A DNA stretch of 41,961 bases, from IMG/VR virus record IMGVR_UViG_3300037137_001220, positions 1-41,961 of that record. The stretch is one strand, 5' to 3'. Below the pieces are notes generated by a model. The model searched no databases and was not told the DNA's origin. It saw only the letters and a list, made by a program, of their open reading frames with translations. The DNA is from a virus. Shown one piece after another: positions 8,490 to 17,162 of the stretch. The position numbers were made by a program, and so were the translations under genes. The number at the start of each line of letters is the position of its first letter. The first letter of the stretch is position 1.

Positions 8490-11233
8490 TATCGCAAGGC
8501 CTCGATAATGGATGATCGGAAGGCGCCTCCCATTTTTAGATCGCGAATGAGGACGCTTGTGACCGAGGCCCCATTTCTGGTAACCGCCTCATGAAAACTC
8601 TGACTATCCGTGGCCGAGATGTTGTTGATGATCACTACAATGCCCTTTTCGCCCTGTCCCGCATTACCCGCATTACCCGCATTACCCGCATTACCCGCAC
8701 TACCGGCATTAATGCGGTCCAGGGCGGCCACGCCCTGTCGGCTGACTACATATTCGCCACGTTGAAGAATGGCGGGCACCTCGTCGGCCATGAGGCCTCC
8801 CCAATGCATCCGGTATATCGGTCCGCCCCTGTGCATGACGACTCCGCCACCATGAAATTGTCCCGGTGAGAATTCGTTCCACGAGGTGCTGAGCGATGCC
8901 CTTATTCCTCCCATTGCCTGCCCAAATCCTCCCATGATGGTGGGAATAATGGAGGTTACCACTTGTTGAGCGAAGGCCTGGGCAATCGCCCGCTGCATGG
9001 ATTGCAGAAAGCTTGTGAGATAATCCCCGAGGCTCTTCAGCTTCCCTTGCATCACATCGAAAAAGAAATCAGAAAAGGCCGACTCCATGCCCTGGGCCGC
9101 CGCCTTGGCCAGATCCACGCCATTCTGAAAGGTGGTGCGGACATGGTCCATATAGTCGCGCAATCCCTCTTTCCATCCGGCGCCGAGTGAACCCGCCTGC
9201 TCTTTTTGCAATTGCCCCAGTTCCAGGAGCTGTCGCCGTGTGGCTTCGATCGCCTGGGCCTGGGCGTAATACCCGGCCGGGTCTTTGTCCTTTGACTGGG
9301 TAAGCTGGGCGGTCTCCTGAAGGGCGAGCAACCGGCGAAATAAGCTGACACGTTCTTCTATTGCCATATTCTTGCTGATTTCCCGGTTTTGTTCGGCCGT
9401 GTCGATGAGGGACAGTCCCTTCTTGATCTCTGCCTCGGCCTGCTCGGCCGCATATTTCTTCTTGATCTCCTCTGTCATCTGGGAGGCGGTGGCCGCTATC
9501 CGCGTCCGTTCGTTGTCCCGCGCCTCGCCTTCGAGGCCGGTTTTCTTGAGCAGTTCGGTCTGCTCATGCTCGAATGCCTTGACCGCCAGGAGTCTTTTGG
9601 CAAGTTCCGCGCCCTGGGCCTTTGTGAACCCCTCTTCCAGCTTCTCGCGGTTCTGCGCCTGGTTTTTCGCGAGCTTTTCAAGTTCCGCATATTCAAGAGC
9701 GACAAGTAAGGCGGTATCCGCGCCCTTTTTGCGATAGGCGTCTTGTTCCTTCTGTATAGACAGCCTGGTCAGGCCTTCCTCGTTTGTCAGGCCCTGGACG
9801 CGGAGTTCTATTTCCTGATCGGCCTGGTCCTTGCTTTCCGCTCTGCGCTCGTGCGCGGCCGCTTGGCGTTCCGTCTTTCGCGCCGCCGCTTCCGCCTTTC
9901 GAGCGGCAGCCTCGGCCTTTCGTTTTTCCCGCTCAGATATGCCCGGAGTATTCTGCTGATAGGTATAGTCCGATGCGACCTGCTCCGGGACATAGAAATA
10001 TTCCAGATCTGTTTCCGGGTCAGTCGCGATCTGCCTTTGAGCGGCCACCTTCTTCCGCGTTTCCGGGGACTCCTTGTTTAATCTGGCGATAATCTGGTCG
10101 GACAAAGGGGAAAACCCTGACTCTTTCATACCCATATCCAGCAACGCCTTGCTGGATTTAGTCTGTCGTTTGGCAAAAATGTCCATCCAGTACCGGGCCG
10201 CCTCTCCTGTCTTTCCGGGTATCCATTGCACGGCTATGACGAGGGAATAGCCTACCTTGTCTATCAACATGCCCAGGCGATAGAATTCCGCAATGACAGT
10301 CCTTATGGCGCCTGTGAACGTCTGGATGCCTTTCAAAAACTCGGGATTCCATTTAATGGTCGTGGTCTTTTCATCTATGGTCAGGAGATTATCGGCGATA
10401 TCCTTCAGCTCATACTTGATGCCCTCGAACAGAGGCTGGAAAGACATGCCGCCTACCTGCTGCGCGATATCTTTGATGTTCGACAAGAGGCCGGCCCAGG
10501 TGTTTTGCGATTCCATCCCGGCGACGCGAAACGCCGCCAGTTTGTCCATGAGAAAGCTGAAAAGCGACTGCGCGTTTTGCGAATGCTTTTGGATATCCTC
10601 ATTGGTGAGCCCCAGGACGGTAGCGATGCGCGAGGTGCGGGGATTGATGGTCCCGACCAATACCGAGCGGGTTTCTTCTCCAAGTTGATCCAATGAGAGG
10701 CCGATGGCACCGGCCGCCTGCACCATTGCCACCGTAAAATTCTTGACTTGCTGTTTATCCATGCCCTTAGACATAGCCACGGGCAGTGTCTCTTGATAGG
10801 CCCGCACCAACTGATCAAGTGTGGCAATGGTCTGAAAGTTCGCCACCTGGAGTTGGGACATCATGTCTCGTGCATCGACCTGCGCCGCGCGTAGTGCCTT
10901 TTCCGCGTCCAGGGTCTTGCCGGTTTGCGCATCGGCATATTTGCCGTTCGCCATAAAGGCGGCGGCAATGCCCAGGGCGGCAGTTTCAAGCTGTCCCAGG
11001 TAGGCTAATGAGTCTCCGACCACCATCTTGACCGCAAAGGCAGACAAGATCTCCGCGCCCAACCGTCGAAAGGATTGCATGAGGCCGCCTACTCCGGAAT
11101 CCAAATCCCTGCACCCGCCGCGCAGATCGCCGATCTTTGCTCCAGCCCCTTTTAGGTCTTCCTCCAACCCGCTGAAGGCCTCCTTGGTCTTATTCAGGGC
11201 CTCAATGATTACTTGGATTCTATTGTCTGGCAT
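8489..11233 (-). CDS. Tail tape measure protein (914 aa)
   Basis: The largest late gene after the tip protein, starting just after the frameshifted chaperone as tape measures do. Long helical and coiled-coil regions dominate, including a Lys/Glu/Ala-rich segment near 440-600. A hydrophobic block (about 770-800) and the C-terminus (GGVVMHRGGPIYRMHWGGLM and REYVVSRQGVAALD-like turn) match lambda-type tape measure C-termini. It sets tail length and passes through the tail during DNA injection. The 914 residues suggest a tail of medium length, by the usual length rule. Confidence 0.9.
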   Translation of the reverse strand: MPDNRIQVIIEALNKTKEAFSGLEEDLKGAGAKIGDLRGGCRDLDSGVGGLMQSFRRLGAEILSAFAVKMVVGDSLAYLGQLETAALGIAAAFMANGKYADAQTGKTLDAEKALRAAQVDARDMMSQLQVANFQTIATLDQLVRAYQETLPVAMSKGMDKQQVKNFTVAMVQAAGAIGLSLDQLGEETRSVLVGTINPRTSRIATVLGLTNEDIQKHSQNAQSLFSFLMDKLAAFRVAGMESQNTWAGLLSNIKDIAQQVGGMSFQPLFEGIKYELKDIADNLLTIDEKTTTIKWNPEFLKGIQTFTGAIRTVIAEFYRLGMLIDKVGYSLVIAVQWIPGKTGEAARYWMDIFAKRQTKSSKALLDMGMKESGFSPLSDQIIARLNKESPETRKKVAAQRQIATDPETDLEYFYVPEQVASDYTYQQNTPGISEREKRKAEAAARKAEAAARKTERQAAAHERRAESKDQADQEIELRVQGLTNEEGLTRLSIQKEQDAYRKKGADTALLVALEYAELEKLAKNQAQNREKLEEGFTKAQGAELAKRLLAVKAFEHEQTELLKKTGLEGEARDNERTRIAATASQMTEEIKKKYAAEQAEAEIKKGLSLIDTAEQNREISKNMAIEERVSLFRRLLALQETAQLTQSKDKDPAGYYAQAQAIEATRRQLLELGQLQKEQAGSLGAGWKEGLRDYMDHVRTTFQNGVDLAKAAAQGMESAFSDFFFDVMQGKLKSLGDYLTSFLQSMQRAIAQAFAQQVVTSIIPTIMGGFGQAMGGIRASLSTSWNEFSPGQFHGGGVVMHRGGPIYRMHWGGLMADEVPAILQRGEYVVSRQGVAALDRINAGSAGNAGNAGNAGNAGQGEKGIVVIINNISATDSQSFHEAVTRNGASVTSVLIRDLKMGGAFRSSIIEALR
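8658..8711 (-). repeat. 9-bp tandem repeat in the tape-measure gene
   Basis: Four perfect copies of CCCGCATTA and two near copies (CCCGCACTA, CCGGCATTA). They encode a Gly-Asn-Ala run (AGNAGNAGNAGNAG). Copy number could vary by slippage without breaking frame, making a flexible linker before the C-terminal domain. Confidence 0.85.
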
Positions 11234-11863
11234 ATTTCTCGCAGTTTTTGCATGCCCAGTCTAGGAATTCGCCGAATTCCATCCGGCAGCGCTCTTTCTG
11301 GTTTTGGTTGCAGCCTTTCTCGGCCTCAGTTCCACCAAAAAAGGCGATTACTTGTTCGCGGAATCGAACCTCTCGGACTCGGTATTTGATATAGGGGTTG
11401 CATTCTCCGAGGGTGAATCCCCAGAGGATGGCGTCTCGTTTGGTAATGTCTCCCCCGGCGAGGAGGGCGCAGATGTCGTCAACCCAGTCGGCTTTATTCC
11501 TGTCTGTATCTGTGTGGCCATCCCGCTTAGCTTCGACAAAAGAGAAGCTATCGGGTTGCAGACGAAAAAATCCTCTATCACCTGCAATATGGTCTCATGT
11601 GTGATGGAATATTCCAATTCAAGCGCCAAGGCATCGAGGTCCTTGTCTCTCAGGGCGGCGCCCTTTTCAGTCAAGACTATCGCCAGCGCCCCCGGAATCC
11701 TGTCTCCCAGCAGTCCAATCAGCTCCAGGACATCAATCTCTCCGGGTATTTCGAGATCCTGCGTCCTGCTGATAAGTTGCTTGATTTGCGCCAACACCAG
11801 GGGCTTCTGAATATATTTCTTGCCCCCGACTTCATACTTGAACTCCATAAACACTCCTTTCAA
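11220..11863 (-). CDS. Tail assembly chaperone, -1 frameshift product (G-T type, 214 aa)
   Basis: Starts at the ATG of the 171-aa chaperone and shifts to the -1 frame at T TTT TTC (11570..11564), giving 100 + 114 residues. The -1 frame stays open to TAG at 11220..11222, 14 bases inside the tape-measure start. The added domain reads as natural protein (ADWVDDICALLAGGDITKR, WGFTLGE, paired cysteines CKNCEKYARQ). In lambda and many siphoviruses this fused form binds the tape measure and recruits tube subunits. Layout and slippery site fit closely; efficiency is unknown. Confidence 0.88.
11348..11863 (-). CDS. Tail assembly chaperone, unshifted form (171 aa)
   Basis: Starts MKGVFMEFKYEVGGKKYIQK, has a helical middle (LVLAQIKQLISRTQDLEIP, LELIGLLGDRIPGAL), and ends in a low-complexity Ser/Pro/Thr tail (TTSAPSSPGETLPNETPSSG) read in frame 0 past the slip site. 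It lies between the tail tube and tape measure, where phages encode the G protein. The disordered tail suggests that the conserved information in this stretch is in the -1 frame. The two frames overlap for about 215 bases. Confidence 0.85.
   Translation of the reverse strand: MKGVFMEFKYEVGGKKYIQKPLVLAQIKQLISRTQDLEIPGEIDVLELIGLLGDRIPGALAIVLTEKGAALRDKDLDALALELEYSITHETILQVIEDFFVCNPIASLLSKLSGMATQIQTGIKPTGLTTSAPSSPGETLPNETPSSGDSPSENATPISNTESERFDSANK
11528..11570 (-). promoter_or_regulatory. Programmed -1 frameshift signal (slippery heptamer plus stem-loop)
   Basis: On the minus strand the heptamer T TTT TTC (11570..11564) lies in phase with the GAT TTT TTC codons of the chaperone. A 7-bp stem with a 9-base loop (11528..11550, TAGCTTC/GAAGCTA) begins 13 bases downstream. 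Purine-rich AGAGGA lies just upstream and could act as an internal Shine-Dalgarno stimulator. This is the standard arrangement for the tail chaperone shift. Confidence 0.85.
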
Positions 11864-11875
11864 TGGGACTGGATC

Positions 11876-13375
11876 TTATGCCGCATAGGCCGCGACCTTA
11901 TTTCCTATCTGGACCTGGATGGATCCATATGTATCGTCCTCGAGGATTATCAGGTCCCCTGCCTCGGCCAGGATCTTTCCATTTACCGAGATCGGGGCCT
12001 TGAGAACGGCGCATCGCGGGAATACCATCTCGACATAATAGTTCTTTCCGGCTTCAAACTCCGCCCCGGTGGCCTTCATATAGACAGCGAAATACTCATT
12101 GTCCGCAATTCTCTGCTGTAGGATGTAATCACGGGCCTGCCGATTGATGGCGAGCGTTTGCATGCGCCCCTGGCGAATGGCATAGTTCGCATAAGATCCC
12201 GTCCCCCCGGGCCTGGATTCGATCATCATCTGATTATTGAGGGTATGTTCGATGGATTCGATCTCGTCAGACATGGCATGTCCGCCCAGGATCGCCGTGC
12301 CGTTCCATTTCCCACCCAATACCACGATCAAGTCAGTCACACGCAGCGGCGGTTCCGTCTCCCGGCTGGGGAATGTACACCAGGCCGCTTCTTCCGGGAC
12401 ATAGAGTATTTCATAGGTCGTCTCTGTCGCCTCTTGTATCATGCCGGGGTCCGTCGTCGGGTTGTAAACCGCCTCGATTGCCGATGTATCCACGGGGATC
12501 GAAAATGAGTCAATGCCGATCTTGGTAATCTCATGCGTGGCATTGAGCACTGTCCAGTCGACCTGGGTAATCCCAGCTATCGTTACCTCATCATCCGTTT
12601 CCAGCCCGTGCCCGGCCCATGATACTACGCAGGATGCGGCCTTGGAAAGGCCGGCTATGGCCACTGCCGTCGCCGGGGCCGTGATCGCAAGAACGGCCAG
12701 TCCGGCATCGGAGACCGCCGTTACTGTTACGTCTTCATATTCGCCGGTGTTCGGGACCAGCACGCGAACCTGGTGGACATTATCCAGCCGGGCCGAGGGC
12801 GTCGCTCCCTCCACGGCATTGGCCGCCAGGGTGAGCTCATCCGCATTGTAGGCGGCCGTCACCGTCTCGCTGTATATATTGTTCCCGTTCTTCCCCGTGC
12901 CCTTCGCATCCATATTCACCTTCGCCCATGAGTCCTTGGCAAACGTAGCCTTGACGCTATCCGCATGCAACGAAGCGAATCGGCGTTTGAGGATTGTGCT
13001 TCCAAGCTGCATGCCAGCCGTAAAAGAAGGAAGGATCATGTCGCTCACCGGCATGATCGTATGCTTATAGCCCGTGCCCCAAGCGGCCGGGGAGGAGCTC
13101 CCTAATCCAAAGGCATAGGCGAAGGCAAAATGTTGAGCCTGGGCCTTTGGAAACTCCAATGTCACATTCGACAGGGAGCCCAGATCATATACCGTGTCGG
13201 GCTCCTCTTTCCCTGTAAGCTCGTCGCCGTTATGTTCCCGTCTGGGTTCCAATTGGATTACGGTTGACTTCGCGACCAGCATGGAGGTATCCAATGTCTG
13301 CTCGGTATTCAATGCTGTTTCCGCCACGTTCGCGGAAACAGCGATCTGATCATAGTCGGCTAGATAATTGCGCAT
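11876..13375 (-). CDS. Tail tube (major tail) protein with inserted beta domain (499 aa)
   Basis: Located between the tail terminator and the chaperone, the usual place for the major tail protein. The N-terminal 200 residues and the C-terminal 130 (IESIEHTLNNQMMIESRPGG, YVEMVFPRCAVL) are probably the tube fold. The middle contains VSWAGHGLETDDEVTIAG and NATHEITKIGIDSFSIPV (about 240-310), a pattern seen in small FCCH-like beta domains that decorate phage proteins. At 499 aa it is long for a plain tube protein, consistent with surface domains. No sheath gene is seen, so the tail is non-contractile. Confidence 0.8.
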   Translation of the reverse strand: MRNYLADYDQIAVSANVAETALNTEQTLDTSMLVAKSTVIQLEPRREHNGDELTGKEEPDTVYDLGSLSNVTLEFPKAQAQHFAFAYAFGLGSSSPAAWGTGYKHTIMPVSDMILPSFTAGMQLGSTILKRRFASLHADSVKATFAKDSWAKVNMDAKGTGKNGNNIYSETVTAAYNADELTLAANAVEGATPSARLDNVHQVRVLVPNTGEYEDVTVTAVSDAGLAVLAITAPATAVAIAGLSKAASCVVSWAGHGLETDDEVTIAGITQVDWTVLNATHEITKIGIDSFSIPVDTSAIEAVYNPTTDPGMIQEATETTYEILYVPEEAAWCTFPSRETEPPLRVTDLIVVLGGKWNGTAILGGHAMSDEIESIEHTLNNQMMIESRPGGTGSYANYAIRQGRMQTLAINRQARDYILQQRIADNEYFAVYMKATGAEFEAGKNYYVEMVFPRCAVLKAPISVNGKILAEAGDLIILEDDTYGSIQVQIGNKVAAYAA

Positions 13376-13386
13376 TGCTCATCTCC

Positions 13387-13848
13387 TTATGATAATGACC
13401 GGATTGCTAATATTTGCACATCCTTAACTAAGAAATAGACGGGATGGTAAGATCCTTCGTCGTTTTCAGCCGGGCCGGGGTCAATATCAAGGATTCCGGC
13501 CGGCAAGTCTCCCCCTCCCGATTGCTTATACTCGAGGACCACATCCTCGATTAGCTCCTCGAATTCGACCAGTTGATCCTGCGCCAGGCTTAAATCCTCC
13601 TGATGGAACCCACAATATAGCCGGACACGATGCTCGCGTTCGATTTCACCGATGGTCCATTCTCTTGGATCCACGCGCGGCGCCGTGATCATAATCAACG
13701 GCAATTCGTCCAGGCTGACCGCTATGCGCTTCTTATACACCTTCCTGACTGTGAGCGAATTCCCCCATTGCTCCATGCAAAACGCCATCAATGCGGCGTT
13801 TGTTTCGAGTTTGGTTTTGAGATCATCTATGACGTCCGTAAAGCTCAT
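13387..13848 (-). CDS. Tail terminator / completion protein (153 aa)
   Basis: Begins MSFTDVIDDLKTKLETNAAL, has a strand-rich middle (LPLIMITAPRVDPREW, EREHRVRLYCGFHQ) and ends with DIDPGPAENDEGSYHPVYFL. The size and alpha-beta pattern match tail terminator proteins that cap the tube and join it to the head. It is immediately upstream of the tube gene (11 bases) and overlaps the holin gene by 4 bases, so a lysis block separates it from the other connector genes. Confidence 0.65.
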   Translation of the reverse strand: MSFTDVIDDLKTKLETNAALMAFCMEQWGNSLTVRKVYKKRIAVSLDELPLIMITAPRVDPREWTIGEIEREHRVRLYCGFHQEDLSLAQDQLVEFEELIEDVVLEYKQSGGGDLPAGILDIDPGPAENDEGSYHPVYFLVKDVQILAIRSLS

Positions 13849-14408
13849 TGCTTCCTGTTCGCCAAAATCTCGGTCTTTTCGGCACTGCTCTTGGAGGACC
13901 CGAAGAAATAGCCCAATACTTGCCCAAAACCCGTAGCCAGGGATCCAAACAGCATGAAGGTGACACCGCTCGAGTCCGCCGGCAATGTAGTTTGGGTCAA
14001 TAATGTCACCAGGGCGAAAAATCCTATGACTATGACCCAGGCGAGAATGTAGAGGTTGACATCCCGCTTGCCGGTAGCGGCGGTGATAGTCATTTCTCTC
14101 TTGCGAGCATCGCCTACATCGGCGAGCTCGGCCCGCTCTCTTTCCACTTGCAGTCTGGCGGCATCAAGGGAAAGTTGCCGCAATTGAACCTCATGGTTCA
14201 GTTCCAATTCTTTGAGCTTCAGGAGCGATTCGGGGTTCGCTGTTATGGCGGCTTCAATCGCTTCAGGGGTATCCTCTACGCCGAGGGCGGATGCAATCAA
14301 TTTGATTGCAGTCCCGGTCGCCGTCCCGCCCGGTCCAAGCAGGCTCCCGAGAAGAGGCGCGGCCGATGCTATTTTTCCGCCTAATGCCTTGATTTTTTCC
14401 CAGTTCAT
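13845..14408 (-). CDS. Holin-like protein with two membrane segments (187 aa)
   Basis: The N-terminal region has Gly/Ala-rich amphipathic helices (about 1-45). A long charged helix (60-105) follows, then two clear membrane segments near residues 119-138 and 149-170, and a basic tail. This matches the holin family found in gene transfer agents and related phages (GTA_holin_3TM type), which permeabilise the inner membrane for the endolysin. The M15 peptidase gene ends 7 bases before its start, supporting a lysis role. Confidence 0.7.
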   Translation of the reverse strand: MNWEKIKALGGKIASAAPLLGSLLGPGGTATGTAIKLIASALGVEDTPEAIEAAITANPESLLKLKELELNHEVQLRQLSLDAARLQVERERAELADVGDARKREMTITAATGKRDVNLYILAWVIVIGFFALVTLLTQTTLPADSSGVTFMLFGSLATGFGQVLGYFFGSSKSSAEKTEILANRKQ

Positions 14409-14415
14409 TCTTGCC

Positions 14416-14763
14416 TCAATAGAACCAGACTATATTCTGTGGATTTGTTGGATGAGTGTCCACATGAATGAACTCCTTGGCTAAACCGATACGGTTGAAA
14501 TGCTGGCCAAATACCTTGAGAAGGATATAGCGGGCGCCAGGATTGTCACAGGCAATGTCAGCCGCGTGGCCCGTCAAGTGCGCTGAAGATGACGCGCCCC
14601 CTACGGCATGATTGTGCTTCTCGCAACGATAGCCGGAGGTGATAAACATCGGTTGCCCATATTCCTCCCGACATTTCTCCAGGAGCTCCATTAACCGTGG
14701 ATCTACCTGGCACCCTTGGCATCCGCAACGACAACGAAATTCAGCGGGATGAAAATAGATCAT
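14416..14763 (-). CDS. Endolysin, M15-family peptidase (115 aa)
   Basis: A zinc D-Ala-D-Ala-type carboxypeptidase that cuts cell-wall cross-links. The zinc-site motif SAHLTGHAAD (60-69, S-x-H-x-x-G-x-A-x-D) and FIHVDTH with His100 are intact. The N-terminal cysteine cluster (CRCGCQGCQ) is common in phage Peptidase_M15_3 proteins. There is no signal peptide, so export needs the holin. It lies between the XhlA-like and holin genes, forming a compact lysis block inside the head-tail region. Confidence 0.9.
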   Translation of the reverse strand: MIYFHPAEFRCRCGCQGCQVDPRLMELLEKCREEYGQPMFITSGYRCEKHNHAVGGASSSAHLTGHAADIACDNPGARYILLKVFGQHFNRIGLAKEFIHVDTHPTNPQNIVWFY

Positions 14764-14808
14764 TCTGCTCCTCGGTTTCTATTGATCCGGCCGGCGCAAA
14801 ATGCCGTT

Positions 14809-15096
14809 TCATTTGCTGCCCTCAAATGTCCGGCCTGAACTAATCTGCTCAGACATCCTCTCCATTTTGGCCAATATATGATCAATGTCGCGGTAAATCA
14901 TGCTCTGCATCAATATCATCAGGCTGAACATACCACCCATGATCCAGAAAAATACCTGGTAATGGACTTTCTTTTTTGTCTCATTCCACAGCCTCTCCAC
15001 ACTACCTTCTGGTCCTCGCAATATCTTTTGGGCATCCTCAACCCGTTCAAGACGTGATTCAATCCCGGAATGATTTGGACAGACAGGCGGAGTCAT
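14809..15096 (-). CDS. XhlA-like small membrane protein (95 aa)
   Basis: An N-terminal region with CPNHSGIESRLERVEDAQ and a helical stretch precedes one membrane segment (about residues 47-67) and a short helical tail. This coil-then-membrane layout resembles XhlA/hemolysin-type accessory lysis proteins. It overlaps the gp10-like gene by 4 bases and is followed by the endolysin and holin genes, so a part in lysis is likely but not proven. Confidence 0.6.
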   Translation of the reverse strand: MTPPVCPNHSGIESRLERVEDAQKILRGPEGSVERLWNETKKKVHYQVFFWIMGGMFSLMILMQSMIYRDIDHILAKMERMSEQISSGRTFEGSK

Positions 15097-15638
15097 GCTA
15101 TTGTCATCTCCCTGTTGATTTCTTCGTTCAGAATCCCCGCGATCCGCCCCCCGGAATTGAATCGTTCCAAGGCATCGGTCAGATATGGCCGAGGACCATG
15201 GACCTCATTGGAGAATTTGCCTTCATGCACTGTGACCGCGTATTCCGCCGAATCGAAAACAATTGCCTCATTAAATCCGGCCGTAAACGTCCCCACTGCC
15301 CCGCTCTTCGTTTCCCCCGGTTTTAGCCAGTCCAATTGCTGCCGCAGATGTCCGGAAATCACCGGCACGGGATAACTGCCTGGTTTCGCCCCCAGCCAAT
15401 CGGACTGACCCCGCAGGCGCGTCTTGCGCCTGACGATATTGCCTTTTTCATCAGTGGCATCCCTTATGCGCATCGGACTGCGGCCGGGGCCGGACAGAAG
15501 CGCCATTGCTTCGCGGTGGACGCCTTTGGCCACCCGTTCCAGCCCGCGATTGACAGCGCCGGGTATCCGGCCGGCCACCCGGTCCAGCCCGTCGATTACC
15601 ACCCTCTCGCCTTTGATTTCCACCCTGATATCAAGCAT
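15093..15638 (-). CDS. HK97 gp10-like head-tail joining protein (181 aa)
   Basis: Begins with a DIRVEIKGERVVIDGLDRVA strand and helix, then GRSPMRIRD and SGHLRQQLDW, and ends HEGKFSNEVHGPRPYLTDAL with the R/P-x-P-x-L pattern typical of gp10-like proteins (residues about 150-165). These proteins sit at the neck and help join the tail. It is downstream of the connector gene with a 45-base gap. The family call is from the motif pattern. Confidence 0.7.
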   Translation of the reverse strand: MLDIRVEIKGERVVIDGLDRVAGRIPGAVNRGLERVAKGVHREAMALLSGPGRSPMRIRDATDEKGNIVRRKTRLRGQSDWLGAKPGSYPVPVISGHLRQQLDWLKPGETKSGAVGTFTAGFNEAIVFDSAEYAVTVHEGKFSNEVHGPRPYLTDALERFNSGGRIAGILNEEINREMTIA

Positions 15639-15683
15639 TGAAAACGAATCCGGTTATCGGGTCAGCGGTCTCTCTTCATGATT

Positions 15684-16115
15684 TCAACCAATTTCAAGAC
15701 CGGCGAAGGTGGAGCCATCGTCAAAGTGAGTCGTCGTTAAGACCCCTGTGGCAAAATCATCGAATGTCAATCCCCCGATAAGCTCGCGGGCCTCACATAA
15801 ATACGCCTGCTTTTGCTTTAATAGCTCGACATTGCTAATTTCTTTTCCTTCGCCATCCACATGCCCGAGTCGGATGTTGATCCGGATGCCAAGCAGGTCC
15901 GCCATGACGAGACATTTTTCGGCCCGTTTCAGATAATCAAACGTCGGGGGCGAGGTGGAGTCATACATGGAAGACCCCACCTTCCCCTGGAGGATGGCGC
16001 TACGTTCCGCGATAACGGCATCGATGGACGTTTCGAGTTCCGCGCTGGAGGCCTTGCCGAACATCTGATATGTCAGGCCGAGATTCATTATCTCGGCCGC
16101 GGTTACTTTTGCCAT
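15684..16115 (-). CDS. Head-tail connector / adaptor-like protein (143 aa)
   Basis: A mostly helical small protein starting MAKVTAAEIMNLGLTYQMFG with a central helix (YLKRAEKCLVMADLLGIRI) and a C-terminal strand region. The size, helical content and position directly after the major capsid gene match head-completion adaptors of the gp6 or DUF1320 type that bind the portal after packaging. No catalytic motif. Identity rests mainly on gene order. Confidence 0.6.
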   Translation of the reverse strand: MAKVTAAEIMNLGLTYQMFGKASSAELETSIDAVIAERSAILQGKVGSSMYDSTSPPTFDYLKRAEKCLVMADLLGIRINIRLGHVDGEGKEISNVELLKQKQAYLCEARELIGGLTFDDFATGVLTTTHFDDGSTFAGLEIG

Positions 16116-16141
16116 TGCTCTATGCCCTTAGCTCCCGGCTC

Positions 16142-17110
16142 TTAGGTCAACGCGCACCGCTTGAACTGCTTCACTTCCGCGATCGCGCCATTATAGGAAC
16201 CCGTCCAGATATAGTCAGCGCCGAGAACCAGCTCGTTTCGCTTCGGTTCCCGGGCATTCAGATCTTCCCATTCTCCGCGCTTGCTCTTGCCGCCGGGAAG
16301 CACGACATAATATGTGGTGTTCGCGACCTTCGTTGTATTTATGATGCCGCGTACATTCCAGACGATCTGGCTATTGTTCGTATTCGGCATCAGGAAGTTT
16401 GAGGCCAGGGCCTTGGCCAGGCGTCCCTTCAAGGTCGGATGACATACGATCCAGAACTCCGGATTTTCAGCCACCGCATAGCCGGCGGCGGCCAGGTCAA
16501 CCTGTATCCCCGCGCAGGCATTATTGATCGTCGTTATGTCGTCCGTGGCAAAGGCCTGGTTGATGCCGGCGCCCAGGGCGCTGATCAATGCATAGAAGAT
16601 CGTCGCCTTATTGTCCCACCATCGAAGGATCGTGTCGCTCGTGAGCTCGTCGATCTTGTAATACTGATTGAATCTCAGCCAGTCGTCGAGGATCGGGAAT
16701 CCACCCGTGAACCTCAAATGACTGACATCCGTCTTCCCCGTGGTCGGTAGTTTTGAAAGCTTGGCCTCCGTGCCGGCATCATGCTGGTAGAAAGTGACCC
16801 CGCCCGTTACATCCAGGATCTCGAAATTAGGACTTGTGCTTTGCCGCAGATCCACCTCATCAAAGAGGATCTCATACCCCCGATCCGGACTCTTCAGCGT
16901 ATCGCTCATCACCATCACGACCGGGGCCACGCCCTGAAGGTTCGTGTCATGACCCTGGACCTTGATATTTTCGATCCCCATCGGCAAGGCCGCTTTTGCC
17001 ATCTTCTTCATGAAATGGACTATGGCGCCGATGATCACTCCTTTTCGCTTCTCCAGAGGGATGCTACCAATCCCGTCCCACTCGATTACCTTTTGGCCGA
17101 ATATTCTCAT
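16142..17110 (-). CDS. Major capsid protein (322 aa)
   Basis: Located after the protease/scaffold and decoration genes. Starts MRIFGQKVIEWDGIGSIPLE. The pattern FTGGFPILDDWLRFNQYYK, then WIVCHPTLKGRLAKAL and YYVVLPGGKSKRGEWEDL, and the end GSYNGAIAEVKQFKRCAL are consistent with an HK97-fold coat protein. The length is typical, and no N-terminal delta domain is obvious because the scaffold is encoded separately within the protease gene. Coat function is inferred from order and length rather than a signature motif. Confidence 0.75.
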   Translation of the reverse strand: MRIFGQKVIEWDGIGSIPLEKRKGVIIGAIVHFMKKMAKAALPMGIENIKVQGHDTNLQGVAPVVMVMSDTLKSPDRGYEILFDEVDLRQSTSPNFEILDVTGGVTFYQHDAGTEAKLSKLPTTGKTDVSHLRFTGGFPILDDWLRFNQYYKIDELTSDTILRWWDNKATIFYALISALGAGINQAFATDDITTINNACAGIQVDLAAAGYAVAENPEFWIVCHPTLKGRLAKALASNFLMPNTNNSQIVWNVRGIINTTKVANTTYYVVLPGGKSKRGEWEDLNAREPKRNELVLGADYIWTGSYNGAIAEVKQFKRCALT

Positions 17111-17162
17111 TTCCCTATCCCCCCATGCATTGATTCAAACTGCTATGATATAGAGCCCGGTC

